Made by a program: the position numbers and the translations under genes. The notes under the pieces are model-generated. The model had not been told where the DNA came from and did not search any database. It saw only the letters and a list, made by a program, of their open reading frames with translations. This document shows positions 32,754-41,890 of a stretch of 64,000 nt of DNA, piece after piece; position 1 is the stretch's first letter; every line of letters begins with the position of its first letter. Source of the DNA: Streptomyces zhaozhouensis (GTDB lineage: Bacteria > Actinomycetota > Actinomycetes > Streptomycetales > Streptomycetaceae); NCBI RefSeq assembly GCF_900230195.1, contig NZ_OCNE01000012.1:124001-188000 (forward strand), given 5' to 3'.

Positions 32754-33458
32754 ATGCTGGGCGACGTGTACAGCGAACGGCCTGCCGAGCGGCTGCCGGG
32801 GGCGGTGGTCTGGCGGAACACGCCCCGGCCGGGAGACCCCCCGGGGCGCGTGCTGCCCGACGGCTGCATGGATCTGATCCTGCTCGGCGACCGGCTGGTG
32901 GTCGCCGGGCCCGACACCCGTGCACTGGTCGGCCACCAGGGCGCGGGGCTGCCCTGTGTCGGCCTCCGCTTCGCGCCCGGACAGGCGCCGCTGGTGCTCG
33001 GGGAGCCGGCGGACGCGTTCGTCGACGCCCGGGTGGCGCTGGCCGAGGTGTGGCCGGAGCGGACGGTGCGGGAGCTGACCGAACGGGTCGCGCTCGCCGA
33101 GCGCCCCGGGGCCGTTCTCCAGGAGGCGGCGCTCGCCCGGCTCGGCGACCCGCCGGCGGAGGAACGCTGGCGACCGGCGGCGGTGGCCGCGTTGGACGCC
33201 GGGCGCTCGGTGGCGGAGACGGCGCGCGGGCTGGGGCTCAGCCAACGGCAGATGCACCGCCGCAGTCTGCGCGCCTTCGGGTACGGCCCGAAGACCCTGG
33301 CCCGCGTGCTGCGGATGCGGCGCGCCCTGGCACTGGCCAGGTGCGGAGAGCCGCTGGCCGAGGTGGCGGCCCGGGTCGGCTACGCCGACCAGGCCCATCT
33401 GGCGCGGGAGTTCAGGGCGCTGGCCGGGGTGCCCGTGGGGCGGTTGCTGACGCCCTGA
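32754..33458 (+). CDS. AraC family transcriptional regulator
   Basis: 234 aa. An N-terminal DUF6597-like sensor half (WRNTPRPGDPPGRVLPDGCMDLIL) is followed by a C-terminal double HTH (SVAETARGLGLSQRQMHRRS, LAEVAARVGYADQAHLAREF). The ATG at 32754 sits 15 bp from the start of the divergent VOC gene, which is its likely target. A GTG five codons later is an alternative start. Confidence 0.86.
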   Translation: MLGDVYSERPAERLPGAVVWRNTPRPGDPPGRVLPDGCMDLILLGDRLVVAGPDTRALVGHQGAGLPCVGLRFAPGQAPLVLGEPADAFVDARVALAEVWPERTVRELTERVALAERPGAVLQEAALARLGDPPAEERWRPAAVAALDAGRSVAETARGLGLSQRQMHRRSLRAFGYGPKTLARVLRMRRALALARCGEPLAEVAARVGYADQAHLAREFRALAGVPVGRLLTP

Positions 33459-33488
33459 CATGGCCGCCGGTACGCGGCCGTGTGAACT

Positions 33489-33533
33489 GTCGGTGCCGTC
33501 AGTGCCGTCGGTGCCGTCGGTGCCGTCAGTGCT
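33489..33533. repeat. Five tandem 9-bp repeats
   Basis: Five imperfect copies of GTCGGTGCC (some reading GTCAGTGCC) lie between the AraC gene and the following VOC gene, running over the stop of the latter. It is a slippage-prone microsatellite with no visible function. Confidence 0.85.
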
Positions 33534-33915
33534 GCCAGGCGAAGAGGTCGACGGAGTTGCCGTCCGGGTCGCGCACCACGGCGTAGCGCTGCCCCCAGAC
33601 GGCGTCCCAGGGCTCACGCTCGCCGGGGTAGCCGGCGTCGACCAACTCGCGGTAGAGGGAGTCGACCTCCCCCGGGCTGTCGCAGCGGAAGGCCAACGAG
33701 ACGCGCGCGCCCTCCGGCCTCGGCTGGTAGTCCGGGTGCAGGGAGCGCACCGACTCCAGGGTGTCCCAGGCGAGCCGCACGCCGCCGTCGAGCACGGTCT
33801 CGGCGTGCGGCTCGGCGGCGTCCTCCGGAACGGTCACGCCGAGGCGGCGGTAGAAGGCGAGCGAGGCCGTCAGGTCGTCCGTGACCAGGCCGATCATGTC
33901 CATTCGAGGTGTCAT
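33526..33915 (-). CDS. VOC family protein
   Basis: 129 aa. It starts MTPRMDMIGLVTDDLTASLAFYRRLG and ends YAVVRDPDGNSVDLFAWQ, both hallmark VOC segments. It is distinct in sequence from the VOC gene 800 bp upstream. The ATG at 33915 is preferred; the next ATG four codons in is possible. The 3' end runs into the tandem repeat. Substrate unknown. Confidence 0.85.
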   Translation of the reverse strand: MTPRMDMIGLVTDDLTASLAFYRRLGVTVPEDAAEPHAETVLDGGVRLAWDTLESVRSLHPDYQPRPEGARVSLAFRCDSPGEVDSLYRELVDAGYPGEREPWDAVWGQRYAVVRDPDGNSVDLFAWQH

Positions 33916-34036
33916 GGGGCCAGCGTAGAAACGGGCGGCGGCGGGGGTCTTGAACGAATCGGCCGTGTCCGACCGCGGTGCGGCGTGCACGGCGCCGGGG
34001 CGGTCGGGCGGCTGGTCGCGCCACCGTCCGCGGGCG

Positions 34037-34921
34037 CTATCCGTGGGCCATGGAGAAGGGGGCGAAGCGGCGGGCGGGGGTGCCGGGCGGAGCGGGCGCG
34101 CCGTGGATCATCAGCTCCGTGCGCCCGGTCTCCTTGAGGCCCCGCGCGGCGAGCCAGCGGGCCAGTTCCGGCTGGTCGTCGCCGACGTCGAAGCGGGCCG
34201 GAGTCGGGGTGTCCAGCGCCAGCGGGGTCAGCAGCGCCCTGGCCACGGACGCGTCGTCGGCGACCAGGGGGCCGATCGACGTGGTGGAGACATTGGGCCA
34301 GGAGGCGCCGAAGCCGGCCAGCCGGCCGTCGGGCGTCCTGGCCACCAGAAGGCGGTCGGCGAAGCGCGGCAGCCGGGCGAGGAGTTCGGTCCGGTCGGCG
34401 CCGAAGGCCGTCAGGTCGTAGGCGAGGATCTCCGGCAGGTCGGCCGCCCGCGCCGGACGTACCGCGACCCCGCCGGCGTCCTCCCCGTCCTCCCCCGCGG
34501 GCGGCGCGGCGAAGGTGCCCCGCAGCGTGGTGATGCCGCCCACGGCCTTGAACCCCAGCCGTTCGTAGAGCGGGCGCCCCTGGTCCGTGGCGGTCAGCAG
34601 CAGCGGGGCCCCGGCCGCGTCCTCGATCACCCGGCGCATCAGCCGCAGCCCCAGGCCGCGCCGCTGGTGGCGGCCGGCCACCAGCATCATGCCGACCGCG
34701 TGCCACCGTTCCGCGTAGGAGGTGCGGATCACGGACGCCAGCAGCCCGCCGACCGGGTCGTCCTCGGGGGCGTCGACGCCGTATCCCGTTCCCGAGGCGA
34801 GCAGCAGGCGCCACTTGTGCTCCTCGCGTCCCCAGCCGTGCTCGTCGGCGAGGTCGAGGCAGGCGCTCAGATCGGCCGGCGTGAGCGGGCGGATCGGCGG
34901 ATGATCGTCGCGTGAGGTCAC
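34037..34921 (-). CDS. GNAT acetyltransferase with YitH-like C-terminal domain
   Basis: 294 aa. The N-terminal GNAT domain has the acetyl-CoA loop RHQRRGLGLRLM and LYERLGFK. The C-terminal half (LPEILAYDLTAFGADRTELLARL onward) resembles the Acetyltransf_18/YitH domain. The target amine is unknown. The GTG start at 34921 overlaps the TGA of the upstream membrane protein gene by four bases, so translation is coupled. Confidence 0.86.
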   Translation of the reverse strand: MTSRDDHPPIRPLTPADLSACLDLADEHGWGREEHKWRLLLASGTGYGVDAPEDDPVGGLLASVIRTSYAERWHAVGMMLVAGRHQRRGLGLRLMRRVIEDAAGAPLLLTATDQGRPLYERLGFKAVGGITTLRGTFAAPPAGEDGEDAGGVAVRPARAADLPEILAYDLTAFGADRTELLARLPRFADRLLVARTPDGRLAGFGASWPNVSTTSIGPLVADDASVARALLTPLALDTPTPARFDVGDDQPELARWLAARGLKETGRTELMIHGAPAPPGTPARRFAPFSMAHG

Positions 34922-35487
34922 CCGCCCAGAGTGGCCGAGGCCCCGGCGGGCGGGCGACCGTTTTTCGGCGGGCTCCCCCCGCGCCTGAGGGCGCGCGCCG
35001 CGCGCACGCGACGCCCGCGCCGGGTGAGGCCCCACGGCTTCAGCACCGAAAGCGCCGTGAGAAAGACGTACAGGCCCGACGACACCAGCGGCGGGGCGAT
35101 CAACGCGCCCGGGTCGGCGACCGGTTCGCCGGCCGCCACGGCCGCGGCCGCCGCGTTCACCTCGGGGCGCAGCGCGAGCAGCGAGGCGGTCGCCGCGCCC
35201 ACGCTCACCCAGAACTTGACCCAGACCCACCGGTGGTGCGCCAGCCCCCAGCGGGTGCCGAGCGAGAGCACCACCCCGGTGAGCAGGGTCAGGCCGATCA
35301 GCGGCGGCAGCGGCCAGTCGGTCAGCAGCCTCATGGAGCGGTGGGCCGCGCCGGCCGTCTCCTCCGTGCCCCTCGCGCCGGCGACGGCCAGCACCAGCAG
35401 GCACAGGGACAGACCGAGCCAGCCGACCGAGACGACGACATGGACGATCAACGTGACGCGCCGCGCGCGCCGGGTGAGTTGCGGCAT
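34918..35487 (-). CDS. DUF2269-like membrane protein
   Basis: 189 aa with four membrane helices (VTLIVHVVVSVGWLGLSLCL, LPPLIGLTLLTGVVLSLG, WVWVKFWVSVGAATASLLA, a fourth near SSGLYVFLTALSVL) and a basic C-terminal tail. It matches small predicted integral membrane proteins of the DUF2269 type with no known function. The ATG is at 35487. It shares a 4-base stop/start overlap with the downstream GNAT gene. Confidence 0.8.
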   Translation of the reverse strand: MPQLTRRARRVTLIVHVVVSVGWLGLSLCLLVLAVAGARGTEETAGAAHRSMRLLTDWPLPPLIGLTLLTGVVLSLGTRWGLAHHRWVWVKFWVSVGAATASLLALRPEVNAAAAAVAAGEPVADPGALIAPPLVSSGLYVFLTALSVLKPWGLTRRGRRVRAARALRRGGSPPKNGRPPAGASATLGG

Positions 35488-35587
35488 GGGCCCACGGTCC
35501 CGCCGAAGGAGGCCGTGCCGCGTCCGCCGGGGGAAGTGACCCGCGCTACTCGCGGCCGAGTACTCCGGTGGGATAAAGGTGGTCCCC

Positions 35588-37036
35588 ATGACCGACAAGA
35601 GCCCCGAGACCGGCCCCCGGAACAGCGCGGGCAACGACACGACCCGCGTCGCACCGGGCGCCGCGTTCCTTGAGCCGCTGCCCGGTACCCGGCGCGAGCT
35701 CGCGCACCGCGTGGCGGTCTGCCAGTCGGAGGGCCGCGCCCCCGCCCTGGTCGCCACCGTGGCACGCGACGGGACGCCCGTGTGGAGCGGTGGTGCCGGC
35801 GAGCTTCCGGCCGGGGCCGCGCCGGAGCGGGTGCGCTTCCGCATCGCCTCCATCAGCAAGTCGCTGACGGCGGTGCTGGTGCTGCGGCTGCGCGACGAGG
35901 GCCTGATCGAGCTGGACCAGCCGGTCGAACGCTGGCTGCCCACCCCGCACGCCGGCGGCGCGACCGTCGCCCAACTGCTCGCGCACACCGCCGGCCTGGC
36001 CGCCGAGTCCGCGGGCCCCTGGTGGGAACGGACCCCCGGCGAGCTGCGGCCCGAGCTGCCCGACCTCTTCGGCCCCGACCAGGACCTCCACCCGGCCGGG
36101 CGGCGCTTCCACTACTCCAACCCCGGCTACGCGCTCCTCGGCGCGCTGGTGGAACGACTGCGCGGCGAGCCGTGGTTCACGGTGCTGCGCCGGGAGGTGC
36201 TGGAGCCGCTCGGCATGGAGCGCACCTCCTACGACCGCGCGGAGCCCGCGGCGCGCGGCTGGGCCGTGCACCCGCACGCCGACCTGCGGCAGCCGGAGCC
36301 CGAGGTGGACACCGGGCGGATGGCGCCGGCGGGGCAGCTGTGGTCGACGACGGAGGACCTCTGCGCGTTCGCCGCGTTCCTGACGGGGCACCACCCCGCC
36401 GCCGACGCGGTGCTCGGCGCCGACAGCAGGGCCGAGATGCGGACCTCCACCGTGCCGCTGGAACTGACCGACCTCACCAGCGGCTACGGCCTCGGCCTCC
36501 AGGTGGTCCAGCACGAGGGCCGCCAACTGTTCGGCCACGGCGGCTCGTTGCCCGGCTTTCTCGCCGGGGTCTGGTTCGACCCCGAGCAGCGCACCGCCGC
36601 CGCCGTCCTGGCCAACGCCACGGCCGGGCCCGCCGTGCGCACGCTCACGTTCGACCTGCTCGGCACCCTGCGCCGACGCGAGCCGAGCTTCCCCGAGCCC
36701 TGGCGGCCGGCGGCCGACGCCGATCCGGCGCTGCTGCCGCTGACCGGCGACTGGTACTGGGGCACCGCCGCCCACACCCTGCGGCTCGACGCCGCGGGGG
36801 GCGTCACGCTGTATCCGGCGGGCGGCTCCGGTCGCGGCTCGCGGTTCCGGCGGGTCGGCCCCGACGCGTGGCTGGGCCTGGACGCCTACTACGCGGGTGA
36901 GAGGCTCACCGTCCAGCGGGGGGCCGACGGCCGGGTCACCCATCTCGACGTGGGCACCTTCGTGTTCACCAGGGCGCCCTACGAGCCGGAGGCTCCCGTG
37001 CCGGGCGGCAGCGACCCGGCGGGCTGGACGGCCTGA
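35588..37036 (+). CDS. Serine hydrolase of the beta-lactamase/class C family
   Basis: 482 aa. The catalytic SxxK motif is SISK (Ser88-Lys91), the YxN motif is HYSNPGY and the third motif is HGG in GHGGSLPG. A C-terminal lipocalin-like beta domain (about 380-470, LTGDWYWGTAAHTLRL) follows. No signal peptide is visible, so it probably acts in the cytoplasm as an esterase or peptidase rather than as a beta-lactamase. The ATG at 35588 has AAAGGTGG upstream and was preferred to a GTG three codons earlier. Confidence 0.88.
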   Translation: MTDKSPETGPRNSAGNDTTRVAPGAAFLEPLPGTRRELAHRVAVCQSEGRAPALVATVARDGTPVWSGGAGELPAGAAPERVRFRIASISKSLTAVLVLRLRDEGLIELDQPVERWLPTPHAGGATVAQLLAHTAGLAAESAGPWWERTPGELRPELPDLFGPDQDLHPAGRRFHYSNPGYALLGALVERLRGEPWFTVLRREVLEPLGMERTSYDRAEPAARGWAVHPHADLRQPEPEVDTGRMAPAGQLWSTTEDLCAFAAFLTGHHPAADAVLGADSRAEMRTSTVPLELTDLTSGYGLGLQVVQHEGRQLFGHGGSLPGFLAGVWFDPEQRTAAAVLANATAGPAVRTLTFDLLGTLRRREPSFPEPWRPAADADPALLPLTGDWYWGTAAHTLRLDAAGGVTLYPAGGSGRGSRFRRVGPDAWLGLDAYYAGERLTVQRGADGRVTHLDVGTFVFTRAPYEPEAPVPGGSDPAGWTA

Positions 37037-37057
37037 ACAGCGGGCGTGCCGGGCGGC

Positions 37058-37507
37058 TCAGAGCGTGAGCTTGTACCCCACGTGGGTGGCTTGGAAGCCG
37101 AGCCGTTCGTAGAAGCGGTGCGCGTCGGTCCTGCTGGCGTCCGAGGTCAGCTGGACCAGCGCGCACCCCTCCCGCCGCGCCTCCTCGACGGCCTGGCGGA
37201 TCAGCCAGCCGCCGATCCCGGCGCCGCGCCGGTCCGTGCGCACCCGCACCCCCTCGATCAGCGCGCGGGAGGAGCCCCGCCGGGAGAGCCCGAAGAGGAT
37301 CGCCAGCTGGAGCGTGCCGACCACCTGGCCGTTCTCCTCGGCGACCAGCAGCCGCTGGTGGGGGTCGGAGGCGAAGCGGGCGAACGCCGCCTCGTAGGGC
37401 GTGAGGTCGTCGGGGCTCTCCCGGGCGGCGCCGAGCGGGTCGTCCGCCAGCATGGCGACGATTTCCGGTACATCGTCCGAAGTGGCGGGACGCAGAAAGA
37501 TATCCAT
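37058..37507 (-). CDS. GNAT family N-acetyltransferase
   Basis: 149 aa, a single GNAT domain: LRPATSDDVPEIVAML at the start, the acetyl-CoA site VRTDRRGAGIGGWLIRQA and the closing HRFYERLGFQATHVGYKL. The substrate is unknown. The ATG at 37507 was preferred to longer readings because the upstream frame lacks coding character. Confidence 0.87.
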   Translation of the reverse strand: MDIFLRPATSDDVPEIVAMLADDPLGAARESPDDLTPYEAAFARFASDPHQRLLVAEENGQVVGTLQLAILFGLSRRGSSRALIEGVRVRTDRRGAGIGGWLIRQAVEEARREGCALVQLTSDASRTDAHRFYERLGFQATHVGYKLTL

Positions 37508-37647
37508 GCGGGACAGCCTAGGAATACCCGCGGAAAGCGGGCGAACCGCCCTTCCCCGCACGGGGCTTGTGTCTCGTCCGTATAACGGTAAGGTCAGTCC
37601 CGCATCGGGGCGGCAAGCCGCTCAGTTTACGGGGTCTGAGGGACCGC

Positions 37648-37664
37648 TGACCGGTTTCCGGTCA
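37648..37664. promoter_or_regulatory. Palindrome upstream of the flavohemoglobin-like gene
   Basis: TGACCGG-TTT-CCGGTCA is a perfect 7-bp inverted repeat, 69 bases upstream of the gene's start, in the only stretch where its promoter can lie. It could bind a dimeric regulator; it does not match the NsrR site I know from Streptomyces hmp genes. Confidence 0.45.
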
Positions 37665-37733
37665 ATCGCCCCGCTTCCGGTGAGCGTGCTGACACGCTGT
37701 CCAACCGGGGAGTTGAGTGAGGCGAGGCAGGGC

Positions 37734-38945
37734 ATGACCGCGATATCGGCCGACGAGGGTGCCACCGTGCAGCATGATCTCGGAAGTGGCGTCCAGCCGT
37801 CCCACGACGCGAAGGCGATCCGCCGCACCCTGGCGGAGATCTCGCCCGTGGCCGACGAGGCGACGTCCTACTTCTACGCGCTGCTCTTCACCTACGGGCC
37901 GCATCTGCGCGACATGTTCCCCGCCGCGATGGACGCGCAACGCGACCGCATATTCGCCGCGCTGCTCTCCGCCGCCGAGACCATCGACGAGCCGGAGAAG
38001 CTCGACCGCTATCTGCGGGACCTCGGCCGGGGCCACCGGAAGTACGGGGTGCGCGCCGACCAGTACCCGCTGGTCGGCGAGGCGCTGATGTACGCGTTGG
38101 AACGGTACGCGCCGCGCAGTTGGGGCCCGGAGACCGAGGCCGCCTGGGTCCGTGTCTACACGCTGATGTCGCAGACCATGATCGACGCGGCGGCCGACGA
38201 CGAGTCGGTGGCGCCGCCGTGGTGGGACGCCGAGATCGTCTCGCACGAGCGCAGGACCCACGACGTCGCCGTCGTCACCGTCCGCCCGGACCAGCCGTAC
38301 CCCTACCGCGCCGGGCAGTACGCCAGCCTGGAGACCCCCTGGTGGCCGCGGGTGTGGCGGTCCTACTCCTTCGCCTCGACGCCGCGCTCCGACGGGCTGC
38401 TCTCGTTCCATGTGAAGTCCGTGCCGGCCGGCTGGGTCTCGCGTTCGCTGGTGCACCGCGCGCGGCCGGGCGACGTGCTGCGGCTGGGGGCGCCCGCCGG
38501 CTCGATGACGCTGGACCACGCCTCGGACCGCGGCCTGCTGTGCATGGGCGGCAGCACCGGGATCGCGCCGATCAAGGCGCTGGTGGAGGACGTCGCGGAA
38601 CGCGGCCAACGCCGCCAGGTCGAGGTGTTCTTCGGCGCCAACCGGGACAACGAGCTGTACGACCTCCAGTCCTTCCTCGACCTGGAGCGGCGGCACCCCT
38701 GGCTCGCCGTGAGACCCGTCGTCGCCGAGCGCTCGACCCTCGGCATGGCGGGCCAGCTCCCGGAGGCCGTGCGACAGTTGGGACCCTGGCGGGAGTTCGA
38801 CGGCTATCTCTCGGGACCGCCGCAGATGATCCGCAAGGGAGTGGACGCCCTGGTCTCCAGCGGCATCCCCGCCGACCGCATCCGACACGACTTCGTCGGC
38901 TCGCTGGTGCGGGACGCCGAGGGGCCGGCCTCGCCCGCGCGGTGA
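37734..38945 (+). CDS. Flavohemoglobin-like globin/FAD-NAD reductase
   Basis: 403 aa. An N-terminal globin domain has the distal Tyr48 (SYFYALLF) and proximal His101 (LGRGHRKYGV). The C-terminal reductase has the FAD motif RSYSFAS and the NAD motif GGSTGIAPIKAL. Classical flavohemoglobins detoxify nitric oxide with NAD(P)H and oxygen. The globin sequence diverges from Hmp, so it could also serve in oxygen sensing or electron transfer. The ATG at 37734 follows GGCGAGGCAGGG; longer readings would cross the palindrome. Confidence 0.88.
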   Translation: MTAISADEGATVQHDLGSGVQPSHDAKAIRRTLAEISPVADEATSYFYALLFTYGPHLRDMFPAAMDAQRDRIFAALLSAAETIDEPEKLDRYLRDLGRGHRKYGVRADQYPLVGEALMYALERYAPRSWGPETEAAWVRVYTLMSQTMIDAAADDESVAPPWWDAEIVSHERRTHDVAVVTVRPDQPYPYRAGQYASLETPWWPRVWRSYSFASTPRSDGLLSFHVKSVPAGWVSRSLVHRARPGDVLRLGAPAGSMTLDHASDRGLLCMGGSTGIAPIKALVEDVAERGQRRQVEVFFGANRDNELYDLQSFLDLERRHPWLAVRPVVAERSTLGMAGQLPEAVRQLGPWREFDGYLSGPPQMIRKGVDALVSSGIPADRIRHDFVGSLVRDAEGPASPAR

Positions 38946-39016
38946 GACCGCCACGGCGCCCGCCGGCGCCGGCCTCCCACCACCGACAACTTCGGCAACC
39001 GTAGAAAGTAAGCGCC

Positions 39017-40030
39017 ATGGCAGGGACAGCGGGAAACGGATGGCCGGCAGGGCTGGCCCAGCGCGCCGATCGCCCCGGCAGCGACGGCGAACACGCCCTC
39101 CAGGAACGGCTGGGCACGCGGGAACGCGCCGACCGCTTCTACCGTGACCAGGTCCTCGACCATCTCAACGCGCGGATGCTGGAGTTCATCGCCGCGGCCG
39201 AGATGTTCTTCCTGGCCACCTCCGACCGGCACGGGGAGTGCGACAACACGTTCCGCGCCGGCCCCGCCGGCTTTCTCCACGCCCTCGACGCCCGCACCCT
39301 GGCCTGGCCCGAGTACCGGGGGAACGGGGTGCACGCCTCGCTCGGCAACCTCGCCGAGAACCCGCACGCCGGGCTGCTGCTGCTCGACTTCGACCGCGCC
39401 AGGATCGGGCTGCACGTCAACGGCCGGGCGCGGATGGCCGACGACGACGAGCTCCGCGCGGCACACCCCTGGCTGCCCGACGAGTCGGTGCCGGGGCGGC
39501 GCACCAGGATCTGGGTGCGGCTGGAGGTGGAGGAGGCGTACATCCACTGCGCCAAGCACATACCCCACCTGGTGAAGGCGCCCAAGCGGACGGCGCGGGA
39601 CTGGGGCACGGACGACCAGCGCCGCAAGGGCGGGGACTTCTTCGGCGCGGCGCGGGAGGCGCGCGAGGAGCGGGCCGCGCGGGAGCACGGGGGCGCGCCG
39701 CCGGTGCCGCCGGCGGCTCCCCCGATGGCTCCGCCCGCGCCGCCGGTGCCGGCACTCCCGCCCGTTCCACCCGTCCCGCCCGTTGCCCACGCGCCGCAGG
39801 TGCCCGTGCCGGCGCACGCCCACGGGCACGGGTACCCGCAGCAGCCGGCGCACGAGACCGGCTACGGCGGGCCGGCGCCGCACCACTACCACCCCGCCCC
39901 GGCGCAGCCGGCCCCGCCACAGGCGGCCGAGTGGCGCGCGGAGGCGCTGCGGGCGCTGGAGCGTGCGCGCCGGGTGGAACGGGCGGAGCAGCCGCCGTCG
40001 CCCCCGCCGTCGGGCGGCTGGTTCGGCTGA
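39017..40030 (+). CDS. Pyridoxamine 5'-phosphate oxidase-like (split beta-barrel) protein
   Basis: 337 aa. Residues ~30-200 form a PNPOx-like flavin-binding barrel (MFFLATSDRHGECDNTFRAG, VHASLGNLAENPHAGLLLLD, HCAKHIPHL). The last ~125 residues are Pro/Ala/His-rich low complexity ending in a basic helix and GGWFG. Such proteins bind FMN, F420 or haem; the cofactor is not evident. It lies 71 bases downstream of the flavohemoglobin-like gene on the same strand, which suggests a shared redox role. Confidence 0.83.
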   Translation: MAGTAGNGWPAGLAQRADRPGSDGEHALQERLGTRERADRFYRDQVLDHLNARMLEFIAAAEMFFLATSDRHGECDNTFRAGPAGFLHALDARTLAWPEYRGNGVHASLGNLAENPHAGLLLLDFDRARIGLHVNGRARMADDDELRAAHPWLPDESVPGRRTRIWVRLEVEEAYIHCAKHIPHLVKAPKRTARDWGTDDQRRKGGDFFGAAREAREERAAREHGGAPPVPPAAPPMAPPAPPVPALPPVPPVPPVAHAPQVPVPAHAHGHGYPQQPAHETGYGGPAPHHYHPAPAQPAPPQAAEWRAEALRALERARRVERAEQPPSPPPSGGWFG

Positions 40031-40039
40031 CGAGACGCC

Positions 40040-40546
40040 CTAGCGGTGGGCGAAGTCGGGGGCGAGGAGGGCGTGGATGCCGGGGATGTTGTTGCCGAGG
40101 TAGGCGTTGAGGCTCGGCGGCACGACGTTCACCGCGTTCAACCCCTCCCGGCTGAACGGCAGTCGGACGATCTCGTAGGTGCCGCGCGGCTCCGTGACCT
40201 CCGGGCCGTGGCGCAGGGACGGGTCCATCGAGACGAGTCGGCAGACGAAGAAGTGCTGCACCTTCAGCCCCGGGGGCCCGTCCTCCCCCTGCTCCGGCAC
40301 GTGCGGCACGGTGTCGACGAAGGCCGGCACCACGTCGGTGACGCGGGCGCCCAGCTCCTCGAAGACCTCCCGGTGCAGCGCCGCCACCACGCTCGGGTCG
40401 CCGGGCTCGACGCCGCCGCCGGGGGTGATCCAGTAGGGCGGGCTGCCGGGCCGCACGCGTTTGATCACGATCAGCTCGGGGCCGTCCAGCAGGATGGCCC
40501 GTGCGGTGCGCTTGACCACGGGTTGTGCCTGGTCCATGGGGTTCAT
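40040..40546 (-). CDS. Nudix hydrolase
   Basis: 168 aa. The Nudix box reads GGGVEPGDPSVVAALHREVF followed by EELGA; compared with the consensus it has one extra residue ahead of the helix and Asp where Glu is usual, a variant common in actinobacteria. The family cleaves nucleoside diphosphates linked to another group. The ATG at 40546 or the one three codons later may be used. It converges on the PNPOx-like gene with a 9-bp gap. Confidence 0.85.
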   Translation of the reverse strand: MNPMDQAQPVVKRTARAILLDGPELIVIKRVRPGSPPYWITPGGGVEPGDPSVVAALHREVFEELGARVTDVVPAFVDTVPHVPEQGEDGPPGLKVQHFFVCRLVSMDPSLRHGPEVTEPRGTYEIVRLPFSREGLNAVNVVPPSLNAYLGNNIPGIHALLAPDFAHR

Positions 40547-40594
40547 GTGGCCCGCCCGCCGCGCCGTGAAACCTCGCGCTGGTCGCCGCGGCGT

Positions 40595-41737
40595 TCAGCC
40601 CGCGGCGTCGGCGAGCGCCCGGCGCACGTCGGCCACCAGGTCCTCCGGGTCCTCGATGCCGAGCGAGAGCCGCACGAACCCCTCGGGCACCGCGTCCCCG
40701 CCCCAGCGCCCGCGCCGCTCGGCCGTCGACCTCACCCCGCCGAAGCTGGTGGCGTCGTCGACCAGCCGCAGCGCCGCCAGGAAGCGTTCGGCGTGCGCGC
40801 GGTCGGGCAGCGTGAACGAGACCACGCAGCCGAAGGAGTGCATCTGCCGCGCGGCCAGCGCGTGGTCGCGGTCCTCCGGAAGCCCGGGGTGGCGCAGCCC
40901 ACTGACCTCGGGGCGTGCGGCCAGCGCGTGCGCCACGGCCAGCGCGTTCTCCGCCTGGCGTGCCACGCGCAACTGGAGCGTGGCCAGCCCGCGGTGCGCC
41001 AGCCACGCCTCCATGGGCCCCGGGATGGCACCCAGCACGGTGCGCCACTGGCGGATCTCCTCGACCAACTCCGGGTCGCGGCAGGCGACATAGCCGAGCA
41101 GCACGTCGCCGTGGCCGTTGAGCGCTTTGGTGCCGCTGGCCACCGACAGGTCGGCGCCCAGCTCCAGGGGGCGCTGGCCGAGCGGGGTGGCGAGGGTGTT
41201 GTCGACGGCGACCAACGTGCCGCGTGCGCGCGCCTCGCGCGCCAGGCCCGCGATGTCGCAGACGTCGAGGCCCGGGTTGGAGGGGGTCTCCAGCCACAGC
41301 AGCCGCACCCGCTCGCCCCGGTCCCACGCGGCGCGCAGTGCCGTCAGCTGGCCGTCGCCGCCCGTCGGCGCGGTGTGGCAGACGATGCCCCGCTCCTCGG
41401 CGCGGCGCCGCAGCTTCGGCCAGATCTGGTAGCCGTCGGCCGGCAGCACCACCGAGTCGCCCGACCCGACCAGGCTGAGAAGCGTGGCGGAGATCGCCGC
41501 CATCCCCGAGGGGAAGACGAGCGCCTCCGCGCGTTCGTCCGGCGACTCCAGCTCGGCCACGGCGTCCTGGAGCGCGACCCAGGTCGGGTTGGACTCGCGG
41601 CCGTAGCCGTAGGGGGCGACGGAGGGATCGCCCGGCAGATGGAAGTGCGCGGCGAACACCGGTGGCGGGACGGGCGGTTGGTACGCCTCGGCCACCGGCA
41701 GACCCGCCCGTACGGCCCGCGTCCCGTCTCCCGTCAT
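40595..41737 (-). CDS. Cystathionine gamma-lyase/synthase-type PLP enzyme
   Basis: 380 aa, fold-I PLP enzyme of the Cys/Met metabolism family. The PLP lysine is in SGTKALNGHGD; other signatures are FPSGMAAISATL, LLWLETPSNPGLDV and VAVDNTLATPLGQRPLELGA. It probably cleaves or forms cystathionine in sulfur amino-acid metabolism. The ATG at 41737 has GGGAGAG upstream. It is followed by the Nudix gene and preceded by the phosphatase gene on the same strand. Confidence 0.9.
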   Translation of the reverse strand: MTGDGTRAVRAGLPVAEAYQPPVPPPVFAAHFHLPGDPSVAPYGYGRESNPTWVALQDAVAELESPDERAEALVFPSGMAAISATLLSLVGSGDSVVLPADGYQIWPKLRRRAEERGIVCHTAPTGGDGQLTALRAAWDRGERVRLLWLETPSNPGLDVCDIAGLAREARARGTLVAVDNTLATPLGQRPLELGADLSVASGTKALNGHGDVLLGYVACRDPELVEEIRQWRTVLGAIPGPMEAWLAHRGLATLQLRVARQAENALAVAHALAARPEVSGLRHPGLPEDRDHALAARQMHSFGCVVSFTLPDRAHAERFLAALRLVDDATSFGGVRSTAERRGRWGGDAVPEGFVRLSLGIEDPEDLVADVRRALADAAG

Positions 41738-41890
41738 CGCCGCTCTCCCGTCGTGTCCGATGTGGCCGGTTATCGGCCCTATCGCCGCACAAGTGTACGG
41801 CGGGCCCGCCGACCCCCCGCCGGGTCTCCCCGGCGCGGTCGTCGTCCGCGACCCGCCGCTCCGCTCACGCGCCCGCCGGGGGCGCGGGGT

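Noticed and set aside
33489..33533. Tandem 9-bp repeats as a CRISPR or regulatory array
   Set aside because: The units are contiguous without spacers and lie at a gene end; this is simple slippage.
35588..37036. Beta-lactamase motif protein as antibiotic resistance
   Set aside because: No signal peptide is visible and the C-terminal lipocalin-like domain fits esterase/peptidase relatives.
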